Notes: a model not told the origin generated them from the sequence alone. Counted from the first letter of the stretch, positions 52,665 to 62,750 are shown. The stretch is DNA of 64,000 bases from SIG673 sp964570105 (GCA_964570105.1 CAZMWM010000001.1:1-64000); one strand, 5' to 3'. Numbers and translations: made by a program.

Positions 52665-53705
52665 TCATCTGCCCATTTTCGCCATTTCTTCTTTTATGTA
52701 AGCAAGAGAAGCTATCTTCTCCTTGGTCTCTTCAAGTCCGAGCCTTCTGGTGTTATTGGAATTGAACTCGGTAAGGGTGTTTCTTTCGACATCCCCTTCC
52801 TTGAAATACTTATCGTAATTGAGTCCTCTCTTATCGCAGGGAACGCGATAGAAATTACCGAGATCGACCGCGCGTGCACATTCTTCGTTCGTAAGAAGCG
52901 TTTCGTACATCTTTTCGCCGTGACGGATACCTATGACCTTTATAGCCGACTTGTCGCCGCCGAAAAGCTCACATACCGCCTCAGCCTGCGTTTGGATAGT
53001 GCATGCAGGCGCCTTCTGGACGAGGATATCACCGGACGTACCGTGTTCAAACGCGAAGAGCACGAGATCCACCGCCTCCTCAAGCGACATTATGAAGCGC
53101 GTCATGCTTCCGTCGGTTATCGTGATCGGGTTTCCGTTCTTTATCTGATCTATCCAAAGCGGTATGACCGAGCCGCGACTGCACATAACGTTACCGTAAC
53201 GGGTACAGCATATCTTAGTGGTCGAGGTGGTGCGCGACTTGGCAACGATGACCTTCTCCATCATAGCCTTGCTCGTACCCATCGCATTGATCGGATACGC
53301 CGCCTTATCGGTGGAAAGGCAGATGACGGTCTCCACCCCCTCCTCTATCGCCGCGGTAAGAACATTTTCGGTACCGAGCACATTGGTCTTTACAGCCTCA
53401 ATAGGGAAAAATTCACAGCTCGGGACCTGCTTCAGCGCCGCCGCGTGAAAGATATAATCGACGCCGTGCATCGCGTTTCGCACAGATGCTATATCGCGGA
53501 CGTCACCGATATAAAAGCGTATCTTCTCCGCGACCTCCGGCATCTTGGCCTGAAACTCGTGGCGCATATCGTCCTGCTTTTTTTCATCACGCGAAAAGAC
53601 GCGTATCTCTCCGATATCGGTACGGAGAAAGCGGTTGAGAACGGCGTTTCCGAAGCTTCCCGTTCCACCGGTTATCAATAAGGTCTTGTTAGTAAAAAGC
53701 GACAT
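52665..53705 (-). CDS. capE: UDP-GlcNAc 4,6-dehydratase/5-epimerase, CapE/FnlA type
   Basis: A 346-residue SDR enzyme. LLITGGTGSFGNAVLNRF is the NAD site. HAAALKQVPSCEFFPIEAVKTN and LSTDKAAYPINAMGTSKAMMEK are diagnostic of the CapE/FnlA group, first step of UDP-L-FucNAc synthesis from UDP-GlcNAc. AAGGGA lies before the ATG. The following two genes supply the remaining steps. Confidence 0.94.
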   Translation of the reverse strand: MSLFTNKTLLITGGTGSFGNAVLNRFLRTDIGEIRVFSRDEKKQDDMRHEFQAKMPEVAEKIRFYIGDVRDIASVRNAMHGVDYIFHAAALKQVPSCEFFPIEAVKTNVLGTENVLTAAIEEGVETVICLSTDKAAYPINAMGTSKAMMEKVIVAKSRTTSTTKICCTRYGNVMCSRGSVIPLWIDQIKNGNPITITDGSMTRFIMSLEEAVDLVLFAFEHGTSGDILVQKAPACTIQTQAEAVCELFGGDKSAIKVIGIRHGEKMYETLLTNEECARAVDLGNFYRVPCDKRGLNYDKYFKEGDVERNTLTEFNSNNTRRLGLEETKEKIASLAYIKEEMAKMGR

Positions 53706-53774
53706 TTTAATTCATCCCTTCCGGTCGATACAGACCGTTTTATTTTATTTTAGCCCGTTCATTCGCACGGGACG

Positions 53775-55055
53775 TCATTTCTTCAAAAATGCCTTCACCT
53801 GGGCTATATCCTCCTTCTGAATAAACAAAAGCTTAGGATAGCTTATATTGCTTACGCGATGGAAGTATACCAAAAAGCAGATGCCGCACACCACATAGGC
53901 GGTCACGGAGACGATACCCGCTCCCCATATACCGTACAGGGGTATAGTGAAAAGATTTCCAACTATGTTTATGAGCGCGGCGCCACCCAAAAACAGCAGA
54001 TTGATCCAACGCCTTCCCTGAGATATATTGTAGGAATATATCATCTTGTAGAATATCATTCCGAACACGCCGACCAGCATCAAAAGCATAACGTAATACG
54101 ACTGAGCAAACTCGGGACCGTAAAGCAGGGCGACCGCCGGCTTTCCGATAAGTATCAGACCTATTATCGCCACAAGGCAGAAGAACAGATTTATACGCAG
54201 TACCTTGGCGACCTCGTCCTCACGTTTTCCCTTTATCAGCCGTGATAGCAGGATATCCTTGATAGCATCGGGTATCATCCATATCTTGTTTGCAAGCGCA
54301 ACACCGGTAGAATATATACCTATATCGGCATAGCTGACATTATCGAAACGCTTCAGCATCTGTATATCTATCTTGTAATTCACCGTCATACACAGATACA
54401 CGAGCATCGGCACGAATCCAAAGCGCACGAAGGACGGTATACGCCTCACCTGAGGGCGTATCCTCAGCGGATTAAACCTGAGATTTATAAAGGAAAGTAT
54501 CAGATTTGCGATAACGGTACTGACGAAATACGCAAGCACCGTAAACTCGGACGGCTCGACAAATATCCAAAGAAATACGAGCAATACTATCTCTGATGCA
54601 CTTATAACAAGTGACGAGATGTTCCGCCGACGCGGACTTTCCACCAGAACTATGTAGTTCAGCTGTTTTACGTAGACCTCTATCGGCATAAGCAGGATAG
54701 CCAACCGCAGATACTTTGCCAAGTCGAGCTGCCAAAGGACCACAGCCACCGCGACCGCCAGCACCTCGTATATCGCAAACATAGTGCTTATATTGTTTAC
54801 GTATTCACCGAATATATCCGGCTCTTTTTTACGGAAGAACGGATACGCCTGATACACACCAAGCCCGAGAAATACCGCGTACAGCGTAACGTCATTCTGA
54901 ACGACCGCCATTATTCCCTTAAGCTCGGCGCCAAAAAACCTCGCCGTCATCGAGCCGACGACTATACCGAGAACGACACCCATCGCCTTGGCGAAAACGG
55001 AAAAAATATAATCGTTATTGTAGAAGCTTTTTACTAAATTAGTGATCTTTTTCAT
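53775..55055 (-). CDS. Wzx-type polysaccharide flippase
   Basis: A 426-residue membrane protein with about 12 spans. KAMGVVLGIVVGSMTARFFGAELKGIMAVVQ at the N-terminus and the overall layout match the MATE-like polysaccharide flippases (Wzx/RfbX). It would turn lipid-linked repeat units to the outer face for the polymerase at 57.2-58.4 kb. Its start overlaps the end of the upstream kinase gene by 17 bases, and its ribosome site is weak. Confidence 0.87.
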   Translation of the reverse strand: MKKITNLVKSFYNNDYIFSVFAKAMGVVLGIVVGSMTARFFGAELKGIMAVVQNDVTLYAVFLGLGVYQAYPFFRKKEPDIFGEYVNNISTMFAIYEVLAVAVAVVLWQLDLAKYLRLAILLMPIEVYVKQLNYIVLVESPRRRNISSLVISASEIVLLVFLWIFVEPSEFTVLAYFVSTVIANLILSFINLRFNPLRIRPQVRRIPSFVRFGFVPMLVYLCMTVNYKIDIQMLKRFDNVSYADIGIYSTGVALANKIWMIPDAIKDILLSRLIKGKREDEVAKVLRINLFFCLVAIIGLILIGKPAVALLYGPEFAQSYYVMLLMLVGVFGMIFYKMIYSYNISQGRRWINLLFLGGAALINIVGNLFTIPLYGIWGAGIVSVTAYVVCGICFLVYFHRVSNISYPKLLFIQKEDIAQVKAFLKK

Positions 55056-55743
55056 CAGAATTACCGAACAGTCCCAATCCTTCCGCTATAGCAAGCGCAT
55101 TATCCTCAGCACGCACCGCAGTGTCTATCTCCAGCTGTGTACCGCCGAAGCGGTCACGAAACGCGGCTCTCACGGTATCGAAATTTTCACGCTGTACGCG
55201 CAATACCTCGAGCCTTTCTTCCTCATCACAGACGTCGAGCCTACCCCCCGATGCGTTCCTGCCGATTATCCTCTTTTCGGCTGTATCAACGTCATTCGAG
55301 CAATCAACGGAAACGAAATCTATATCCTTGCTCTTCAAATAGTCGAATATCCGTCCAAGGTCATCGGTTTCGGTGATCCTGTCTCCGTGATTAACGGATA
55401 TAAGGCTCTGAAGTATTCCCTGATCTATGAGCAAAACATCCTTTTCCGTCGCCGTTTCGGCAAAGCGCCTGTACATACGGTAATACATCACGAGCACGGA
55501 GATACAACGCCTTTTTTCCTTTCCTGCACGCTGTGAGGAACGGTCGGCGTATCTTCTTCCGATACGGTACAGCTTTGTGCTTCCGTCACCCACATACGAT
55601 GCGTACCTTGCCAGCCGTGATCTTGGGGGATATATGCGGTACATAACCTTGTATCCGCGCCCTTCAAGTATCTCACCCAGCTTTTTACAGACCGTGGTCT
55701 TACCGGTGCCGGGCAGACCGTTAAATTCTACGATCATTTGCAA
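55039..55743 (-). CDS. P-loop kinase-like protein in the polysaccharide cluster
   Basis: A 234-residue P-loop protein. The Walker A is FNGLPGTGKTT at the N-terminus; LLIDQGILQS is a likely Walker B. The middle part is rich in Arg and Tyr. It looks like a thymidylate-kinase-fold enzyme, but no substrate can be named. The start is the TTG at 55743 (GGAG 6 bases upstream) or the ATG two codons later that overlaps the previous stop. It is translationally coupled to the larger nucleotidyltransferase-kinase gene upstream, so the two may work together. Confidence 0.75.
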   Translation of the reverse strand: MQMIVEFNGLPGTGKTTVCKKLGEILEGRGYKVMYRIYPPRSRLARYASYVGDGSTKLYRIGRRYADRSSQRAGKEKRRCISVLVMYYRMYRRFAETATEKDVLLIDQGILQSLISVNHGDRITETDDLGRIFDYLKSKDIDFVSVDCSNDVDTAEKRIIGRNASGGRLDVCDEEERLEVLRVQRENFDTVRAAFRDRFGGTQLEIDTAVRAEDNALAIAEGLGLFGNSDEKDH

Positions 55744-57236
55744 AGTTCACTCCAAATATAACGCTTTATCTCAAGCAACTCCTCATCATACGGCTGAGTT
55801 GCGTCTATCTCACGTGTATCGGAATGCTCAAATACGAGCTTACCGGTGATCTCTGATTTAGGTCTGACCTCTTCAATGGTATGATCCGGCTTTCTCCTGA
55901 TCGACTCCTCCGGCGGAAGCACGAGCTTGAACATAAGATCGGGCTGATAGCGCTGTGCCTTCTTAAGAGCACGCTCTTCACGTCTTGCCAGCATACGGAC
56001 AACAAAACCTCCGCCCGTCTCGAGATATCTGACCGCTATTTTCGGACCGTCGTATATCCCCGAAAACTGCGTTTGAGGGAAACGGTCGTAAAGAGCTATT
56101 CCGCCCTTGCGCACATATTTGGCGGCTTTTTTAAGCTCCTTGTAGGAACGCACGGCTATCTGCTTGAGATAAATACTCTGAAGCAGCCTGTTAAAGCTCC
56201 TGAGTATACGCCTCTTAAGACTGAGCTTTTTCTTTCCGCCATCCTTTTTCGCACCGTCCGCTTCGCTCTGCGCCGAAGCCTTTGGCGCGGTCTTTTTGGA
56301 GGAAGCAAACGCCAACAGCTTTTTCACCGGACTGCTGTAATGCTCTCCGCTACCGAGATAGAAGCGGCGAGCCTCTATCTTCCAATTGAGCCATTTTTTA
56401 ATATCTGAGCTGACCGTGCTCTTGCCGCTTCCGTCGGCACCGATAAAGCATATGCTCCTTCCGCGCTCGGGAAGCGTCTTTTTCGTGATGTATATTTTGC
56501 CAAACTTCTTTTTAAACACCGAATTTCTGACGTTTCTCAAATAGTAATAACGGTATCTGCACTTCACGCGAAGGCGTGAATACTTGCGGTATTTTTTCAA
56601 CCAACGGGATGCGATACGGTATACGCGTATCCATTCGTCCGCCGTCAGCTCCTGCTTATCTATCAGCTCCGCAAGCTCTCTTCCGCGCTCCCGCATCAGT
56701 CCCTCGCAGTTTTCGAGCACACGGGCGCGGTCGATCCTTGCCTTAAGATACTCTATCTCTCTTTCGTAATCGCTTCCGGGGGTGATATTCTTCTTATCGC
56801 TCGCTTTGAGCGCGATGCGGCAATACAGAACTATTATCTCAAGCTCCGGCGCGACAACATACACTCCGGTATCGGCGTCGAGCACGCGCGACGATATCAT
56901 AAGGTCATCTATCGGAAAAACGTATTCCTTATTAAATCTCGTTCCGGTAATGATCTGATAGTGCAGATGGACGTGAATAAGTGCGCCTGTATCGAAGTCA
57001 AATCCGAGCCATTCGTCCACCATCGGATATCTTGCGCCCTTTTGAGGCGTAAATTTGATATAGGAATTGGAGCTGAGACCGCTCTCCGCCTTTTCCCTGT
57101 CCGCAGGAAGCACGAATATATCAAGGTCGGTCTTGCCGTTCAGTCCCACACCGAGGTGCTCGTTGCTCTTCCAATGGCAGTAACGCACACCGTTTTCATT
57201 CCAAAGCTTAAATAGTTTCTTGCAGATCTCCAACAT
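55734..57236 (-). CDS. Nucleotidyltransferase-like/thymidylate-kinase-like two-domain protein
   Basis: A 500-residue protein. The N-terminal half (1-225) has GVRYCHWKSNEHLGVGLNGKTDLDIFV, which resembles the DxD site of nucleotidyltransferase-fold proteins. The C-terminal half (about 258-500) has Walker A FIGADGSGKSTVSSDI and a later YDRFPQT lid region, like thymidylate kinase. A basic low-complexity insert lies around 310-350. Such fused proteins occur in some capsule clusters, but the reaction is unclear. It overlaps the polymerase gene upstream by 29 bases and the small kinase downstream by ten. Confidence 0.75.
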   Translation of the reverse strand: MLEICKKLFKLWNENGVRYCHWKSNEHLGVGLNGKTDLDIFVLPADREKAESGLSSNSYIKFTPQKGARYPMVDEWLGFDFDTGALIHVHLHYQIITGTRFNKEYVFPIDDLMISSRVLDADTGVYVVAPELEIIVLYCRIALKASDKKNITPGSDYEREIEYLKARIDRARVLENCEGLMRERGRELAELIDKQELTADEWIRVYRIASRWLKKYRKYSRLRVKCRYRYYYLRNVRNSVFKKKFGKIYITKKTLPERGRSICFIGADGSGKSTVSSDIKKWLNWKIEARRFYLGSGEHYSSPVKKLLAFASSKKTAPKASAQSEADGAKKDGGKKKLSLKRRILRSFNRLLQSIYLKQIAVRSYKELKKAAKYVRKGGIALYDRFPQTQFSGIYDGPKIAVRYLETGGGFVVRMLARREERALKKAQRYQPDLMFKLVLPPEESIRRKPDHTIEEVRPKSEITGKLVFEHSDTREIDATQPYDEELLEIKRYIWSELCK

Positions 57237-58446
57237 CGCAACTGCTCTCCTTTGAGTCTATTTTCAAAAGCTGTTCTTTACCGTCAAGCGTTAAAAATCG
57301 GTTACAGAACGCCAACAAAAGCTGATTGAGCACGAAATAATAACTGACGGCGCCGTAATCATACAAAAATAGTGCAACACAGGTAGCCAAAAGCACCCAC
57401 TTAAGATCGTTTTTCGTCTTATGCTTCAAAAGACGCACGACGATCCACAGCATATACCCGTAATATACGACGAAGCCGAATATACCCATATTGTACAGCA
57501 GTTCAACGTAATTGTTGTGGGAATAGTACCCAAATCCGGCGAGCACCTTAAAAGAGTCAAGCCCGTACCCGGTAAGCGGCCGTTCGAGCCATTTTTCGAT
57601 ACCGTACTGTATCATATTGAGTCTCGTCTGTGCCGACGTATCCATCGATACCTCAGATGACAGCAGAGTTTTGAAGCGATATCCGATATTGTTATACAGG
57701 AAATCGACCTCGTTGAACGCCCAGATAATAGCAAGCATCGCAATGATACCGAGCACGGTATATCGCAAAAAATGACGTCTGTTATTGCTGTCTGTCCTTA
57801 AAAGCAGAAGCATCCACAGCACCACGAGCGCAATGACCGGGTATTTTCTTCCTCCCGAGATGACCAGAGCGAACATCTGCATCAGGAAGAAGATCAAGCT
57901 TGCGGCTCTCAGACTTCCGCGCCTATACGCGATAAAATACGCGGAAAAGCACGCACCGAACATATATATAAGAGCAAATACGTTGGAGTTACCGGTAAGC
58001 TCCGTTCCAAATCTTTCGGCGTTATCGAGATCCACCTTCCCCATAAGGAGCAGACCGAGCATAAGCAGAAACGTCGCCGCCGAAAACACGAACAGTGCGA
58101 TCTCCATCTGCTTTGCGTTCTCAAGCACCGAGACTGCGCAGTAGCATATCACAAGGCTTACGATCAGCTTGTAGATCGAGCTGAGCGACGATGCCGGAGC
58201 ATAATAACAGGTGAAAAGAGACAAAACGGAAAAGATCAGATACATGATCACGTATCCGTCGACATACAGCTTTCCGCCGATGACTATCTTGACCGCGGAA
58301 AAGGCGATAAACGCGTACATTATCAATGAGTGTACCTGCGCAAGCGACGGATCCAGATAGTTCAAGCTGATACCGGCAAGGTACGCACAAAGCAGAATGA
58401 ACGGCAATTTATTTATTATCTTTACTAAATTTATCGTATCTGTCAT
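57208..58446 (-). CDS. O-antigen polymerase/ligase-like (Wzy) membrane protein
   Basis: A membrane protein of about 412 residues and ten or more spans. The Wzy_C signature RPLTGYGLDSF, followed by YYSHNNYVELLYNMGIFG, is clear in the large outer loop and next span. It would join repeat units after flipping. The ATG at 58446 has GGAG 12 bases upstream; a GTG eleven codons earlier has no ribosome site. Confidence 0.88.
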   Translation of the reverse strand: MTDTINLVKIINKLPFILLCAYLAGISLNYLDPSLAQVHSLIMYAFIAFSAVKIVIGGKLYVDGYVIMYLIFSVLSLFTCYYAPASSLSSIYKLIVSLVICYCAVSVLENAKQMEIALFVFSAATFLLMLGLLLMGKVDLDNAERFGTELTGNSNVFALIYMFGACFSAYFIAYRRGSLRAASLIFFLMQMFALVISGGRKYPVIALVVLWMLLLLRTDSNNRRHFLRYTVLGIIAMLAIIWAFNEVDFLYNNIGYRFKTLLSSEVSMDTSAQTRLNMIQYGIEKWLERPLTGYGLDSFKVLAGFGYYSHNNYVELLYNMGIFGFVVYYGYMLWIVVRLLKHKTKNDLKWVLLATCVALFLYDYGAVSYYFVLNQLLLAFCNRFLTLDGKEQLLKIDSKESSCDVGDLQETI

Positions 58447-58504
58447 TTTGGGATATAGCTCCAACCAAATAATATCCACCCGAGATCATCGGAAGCGTTG
58501 AGGT

Positions 58505-59401
58505 CTAAAAGACCGAAAGACCAAATTCTCGGTAAGCGTCGAGCACCGTTTTGAGCTTTACGCGCTTAAGCGAATACTCCTTCATAAATCCTTTGCGCTT
58601 GGCTTTGAATTCCTTCACGAGCGCCTTATCCTTGATACCGCATTTCGATATCCGCATCCTGTACGCCGCGTACAGCACCGCGGTACATATCCTCGGATAC
58701 AAAAGACGCTTTATGGCATATATATTGCTTATTCCCTGCATATCGACACGCGCCTTGTTCGCTTCGTTCCATTTATTGATCTTCGGCTTGTGATCGATAT
58801 ATATATCGGGCATATAAGCTATGCAGTAGCCTTTGTCGAACGCTCCCATAGCCACGGCTATCTCTTCGTTCGCGTACATTATGTTCATAAACATCGGCGA
58901 CTGAAAGCAGGAACGTCTTGCAAACGACGTTCCGCCGTGAAAGGTGTAGACGCACCCAAGCCCTCCGACAGTCCTGTTTTTCGCTGTCGGAATATCACGT
59001 GCACCGAACACCTCGTCCACCACGTTGGTCGTGAGCACGGCGACTGTCGGATTTGCGTCCATAAAATCTATGCTCTTCACAAAAAAGGTCTCGCGACATT
59101 CCTGAGGGATCTCGGCGTCATCATCATAAAAGTATATATATTCACCCTCGGCAAGATCAAAACAGATATTTCTGCCGCCGCCGACACCGCGATTTTGCTC
59201 TTCCTTGCGATAGATAAGATCGTATCCGAGCTTCCCCTTCAGCTCCTGCACGACCGCCGCAGTGTCATCCGTCGAAGCATTGTCGACTATGACGAACTGA
59301 GTATCCTTCGGGAGCCTCGCGGCTGCACAGGTCTCTATCGCTCTTCTTAGTTGCTCGGCGCGGTTCATAGTTATCAGCGCCACCGTGAGTTTATAAGCCA
59401 T
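58505..59401 (-). CDS. Family 2 glycosyltransferase
   Basis: A GT-A fold enzyme of about 298 residues. TVALITMNRAEQLRRAIETC at the N-terminus, VIVDNASTDDTAAVV, and the metal-binding YFYDDDAEI are typical GT2 motifs. The sugar donor is not readable. The start ATG has GGAG 5 bases upstream; the longer frame is not supported. Confidence 0.9.
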   Translation of the reverse strand: MAYKLTVALITMNRAEQLRRAIETCAAARLPKDTQFVIVDNASTDDTAAVVQELKGKLGYDLIYRKEEQNRGVGGGRNICFDLAEGEYIYFYDDDAEIPQECRETFFVKSIDFMDANPTVAVLTTNVVDEVFGARDIPTAKNRTVGGLGCVYTFHGGTSFARRSCFQSPMFMNIMYANEEIAVAMGAFDKGYCIAYMPDIYIDHKPKINKWNEANKARVDMQGISNIYAIKRLLYPRICTAVLYAAYRMRISKCGIKDKALVKEFKAKRKGFMKEYSLKRVKLKTVLDAYREFGLSVF

Positions 59402-59560
59402 ACGCTCTCCATTCCGCCGTCTGTGCGGCTGTAGTACGGGGTAAACGAATATGCGGAGCAAGTCCGCCATCTGCCACCGGAGCTTCTTCGCTGCTCCTTA
59501 CGCGCTCTTTCGCATTCGATGCCAACGGCAAATGCCGAAGCATATGCCGGCGCGGCGGCG

Positions 59561-60622
59561 TCAAAGCACGCTTTCGTAGGCATCCACGTATCTGTCGATG
59601 ACCACGCTGTCGAGATACACCTCTTTTACCTTGCGGATATTCGCGCAAGACTGCGCCCTTCTGACCTCGGGTAAGCTCATAGCACGAAGCGCTTCCACAG
59701 CCGAGGCGGTATCCTTTACCGCAACCACCGCGCCGCCGTCCTTGCCTATCATATCGCCGTTGGCAGCCCAATCGGTGACTATACACGGAAGTCCTGCCGC
59801 CATAGCCTCAGCGAGCGCGTTCGAAAAGCCTTCACCGCGGTAATAGGTCATAAACAGAAATACGTCCGCCTGAGCAAGCTCTTCCCTCACGGCGTTACGG
59901 TCCTTGGGACCTGTAAAGGTGACGTTTCCGATGCCGTTACTGCTCGCGAACTGCTCGACCTCGGAGGAGCTTACACCGACCATTCTGAACTCGATCTCGG
60001 GGAATTGCCGCGCGATCTCGAGCATATCGTACGCTCCCTTGGTTTCGATAACACCGCCAACGTAAAGCACGCGCTTTACGGTAGGAGATATGTAATGCTC
60101 TTCCATAAGCTCGCCGGCGGATACGAAATTCGGAATGAGCGTCATCGGAGTCTTGGTGATACGCTCAAGATACGCATCGGTCTGAGAGTTCAGAGTTATG
60201 ATAAGATCGCTCTTGTTGCATAGCTTTTTGAGCATAAACCGCCCAAGCCTTCCCTTGGTCGCATTCGGCACCGTGCAACGGTAATGGATTATAAATCGCT
60301 TACCGTGCCTTTTCGTAATACGCGCACAAACGTACTCACGCATCATCGACGAGGTTATAGACGGGATGCAGGAATGCACCACCTTTACCTCCGGATCCTT
60401 TAAGGCGACCTTAAGGTCATGCCATATCCTAAAGCAACGCTTGATCTCGGTAAAGAGATTTCTTTTGCTCTTGTCGCCGAACACCTGACGTGCGCCCGTG
60501 ACCTTTTCATCGACAAGCGAGATGCTCCAGCCGTTCTTGAGCTGTGCATCCAGCATCCTCACCGTCCAGCCCGCGATCCCTCCGGCAGGGGGAGGCGTCG
60601 GCGCCAACAAAACCACCTTCAT
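59561..60622 (-). CDS. Family 4 glycosyltransferase
   Basis: A 353-residue GT-B enzyme. LLAPTPPPAGGIAGWTVRML is the N-terminal loop and RVLYVGGVIETKGAYDMLEIA opens the donor domain. The EX7E motif is in EGFSNALAEAMAAGLPCIVTD. GGAG precedes the ATG by 7 bases. It is a cluster member of unknown linkage. Confidence 0.9.
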   Translation of the reverse strand: MKVVLLAPTPPPAGGIAGWTVRMLDAQLKNGWSISLVDEKVTGARQVFGDKSKRNLFTEIKRCFRIWHDLKVALKDPEVKVVHSCIPSITSSMMREYVCARITKRHGKRFIIHYRCTVPNATKGRLGRFMLKKLCNKSDLIITLNSQTDAYLERITKTPMTLIPNFVSAGELMEEHYISPTVKRVLYVGGVIETKGAYDMLEIARQFPEIEFRMVGVSSSEVEQFASSNGIGNVTFTGPKDRNAVREELAQADVFLFMTYYRGEGFSNALAEAMAAGLPCIVTDWAANGDMIGKDGGAVVAVKDTASAVEALRAMSLPEVRRAQSCANIRKVKEVYLDSVVIDRYVDAYESVL

Positions 60623-60710
60623 ATAAGCTCTCCATTCTGCCGCGTGACGTATGAACGGTCACATTTTCGTACCCGTATCGACACCGCTTTACGCACAGGT
60701 GCGTCGGCAG

Positions 60711-61802
60711 TTATTTTTTATCCGCTATTTCGGTAATATAATCTTCCCACATATCGATGATGCGCTCCGGAGCAAATCGCTCGGTGACCTTTTTGGCTTC
60801 GTTGCCGCATTTTTCGGCAAGCTCGGCGTTATCGGCAAATTCGCTCATCGCCACAGCAAGCTTTTCCGCATCTCCGATAGGTGCCAAAAGACCGTTTTCG
60901 TGATCCGATATGAGTAGCCTTGCGCCTCCCGGCGTATGATCCGTGGAAACGCATGGCAGACCGACCGCCATAGCCTCAAGAAGCGAATTTGAGATGCCTT
61001 CAAAATCCGAGGTTATTATAAACATACCGTCGTGGGCTATATCCTGCATCGGTCGGGTGGTCATACCCATAAACCTTATCTTATCGGATACTCCGCTCTT
61101 ATCGGCAAAGCCGTGTATGAGCGCATCGTCCGGTCCCGTACCGTAGAGCCTGAGCACATATTCGGGGTGAGTAGCACTAAAACGCGAGAATGCATCTATC
61201 ATAACATCGTAACGCTTTTGAACGTTATCAAACCTGCCGACAGATACGACCGTTTTGGTGCGCTCTCCGCTTTCCACCGCCGGAAGCTCTCCGCTGATAA
61301 ATATAGGATTGGGGATGACACGTCCGCGCTCACGTAAGCGCTTGCCGTAGAAATCCTTGGCGCCCTCCGTCTGAAACACTCCGCCACTGCATTTGTTGAC
61401 GGTCTTTAAAAGCAAGGATGATATCTTGCTCTGTTCCTTTATAAACCTCGGATCTCCTCTTTCGGACATTATGGAGGGGATCCCGGTCATCCTGCCGACT
61501 ATGCTGACGATAACATTCGGAAAAAGATTAAATCCGACGAGCACATCCGCAGAAGTTTCCTTCGCAAGACGCTTGATCGCCTTGATCTGTTCGATACGTT
61601 TAAAACGCTTCTTGCCGGTAGTATTCACGTACAGATAATGCACATTTTCCGAAAAAGAACGCTCAAATCCGTCAATACGCCTGAGATTTGCCACGGTAAC
61701 ACAGTGACCTCTCGCGGCAAGCGATTCGGAAACGAAGTTCAGCATCTTCGCCGCCCCACCGTAACCCATGCTCGGAGTAACGAAAAGAATATTTTTCTTC
61801 AT
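60711..61802 (-). CDS. Family 4 glycosyltransferase
   Basis: A 363-residue GT-B enzyme. FVTPSMGYGGAAKMLNFVSESL is the acceptor-side loop and TVVSVGRFDNVQKRYDVMIDAFS the donor-domain entry. The EX7E motif is in EGISNSLLEAMAVGLPCVSTD. The family resembles GalNAc- and GlcNAc-transferring GT4 enzymes, but the sugar is not readable. The ribosome site is weak. Confidence 0.9.
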   Translation of the reverse strand: MKKNILFVTPSMGYGGAAKMLNFVSESLAARGHCVTVANLRRIDGFERSFSENVHYLYVNTTGKKRFKRIEQIKAIKRLAKETSADVLVGFNLFPNVIVSIVGRMTGIPSIMSERGDPRFIKEQSKISSLLLKTVNKCSGGVFQTEGAKDFYGKRLRERGRVIPNPIFISGELPAVESGERTKTVVSVGRFDNVQKRYDVMIDAFSRFSATHPEYVLRLYGTGPDDALIHGFADKSGVSDKIRFMGMTTRPMQDIAHDGMFIITSDFEGISNSLLEAMAVGLPCVSTDHTPGGARLLISDHENGLLAPIGDAEKLAVAMSEFADNAELAEKCGNEAKKVTERFAPERIIDMWEDYITEIADKK

Positions 61803-61874
61803 TTTATTTTCGTGGACACTGCCTCCGCCTCATACGAAAGCATTCCTTTCTGAAATTTCTGCTCCGTCAAGCTC

Positions 61875-62750
61875 TCAAATGTACTTCTTATATGAATTAT
61901 CGACGTCTATAACCTCTGTGGAATGCAGAGAAACACGCTTTTCCACCGGAGGAAGCGTCATATAATCTCCTCCGTACATATGTCCGAGAACACCTTCCCA
62001 TCCGGCAGGTCCCGTGACCTTAACTCCCTCAAATTCAAGCTCACAGGTTCCGTTAAAGTATTTTGCAGGGCATGCTCTTCTTGAATTATTCGCAAGCAGG
62101 TCTCCGCTCTTGCACGAAGCAAACAGCGCATCATTGGCGCGCACCGCTTTATTCACGGTCGGGTAAACGAGCTTGGATATCCAACGTATACGCTTGAGCT
62201 TAGCCGATGTATCGGGATCGTCGAACGCATAGCTGATCCTAAGCAGACTGAGAGCCTTCTTGATCCTAAATCCGAGCGAGGATGCACGCTTTGATGAATA
62301 CGGATCAAGCGCGAAAATATCTATGAACACCCCATGATTCATATTGCGTCCCTTTACCGCAGTCTCTATAAACGTGGTATCGGAATTTCTGATCTTCGCA
62401 TAGACCTTCGGGTACTCCGGATCCGTCTCATAGGTCTGGAGAAACATATTATCCGGAAGATACTTTTGAGCGTTATGTATAAACTTCTCATAATCCTCGC
62501 GCTTCATTGCAACGTCTATATCATCATCCCACGGAATAAAGCCCTTATGCCTTACGGCGCCCAGGAGCGTTCCTCCGTAAATGTAATATTCCACTCCGAG
62601 CTTTTCCGCCACCGAGACAAACACTTTGAGTATCTCGATCGCCTTTTTCTGCACAGCCTCGGTATGCTCGTCGACCGTGTATTCGATATCCTTGGTATCC
62701 ACGATTTGTTCCCCCACCACGATTTGTATATTATTATGTTCAAACTTCAA
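61875..62750 (-). CDS. LicD-family phosphotransferase
   Basis: A protein of about 291 residues. YYIYGGTLLGAVRHKGFIPWDDDIDVAMKREDYEKF is the LicD signature with the metal-binding DDDID. LicD proteins add phosphocholine or related phospho-groups to surface glycans. FALDPYSSKRAS and the ending H-S-T-E region also fit. It starts at a TTG that overlaps the upstream glycosyltransferase by eleven bases; the ribosome site is poor. A choline- or ribitol-type donor pathway is not in the window. Confidence 0.9.
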   Translation of the reverse strand: MKFEHNNIQIVVGEQIVDTKDIEYTVDEHTEAVQKKAIEILKVFVSVAEKLGVEYYIYGGTLLGAVRHKGFIPWDDDIDVAMKREDYEKFIHNAQKYLPDNMFLQTYETDPEYPKVYAKIRNSDTTFIETAVKGRNMNHGVFIDIFALDPYSSKRASSLGFRIKKALSLLRISYAFDDPDTSAKLKRIRWISKLVYPTVNKAVRANDALFASCKSGDLLANNSRRACPAKYFNGTCELEFEGVKVTGPAGWEGVLGHMYGGDYMTLPPVEKRVSLHSTEVIDVDNSYKKYI

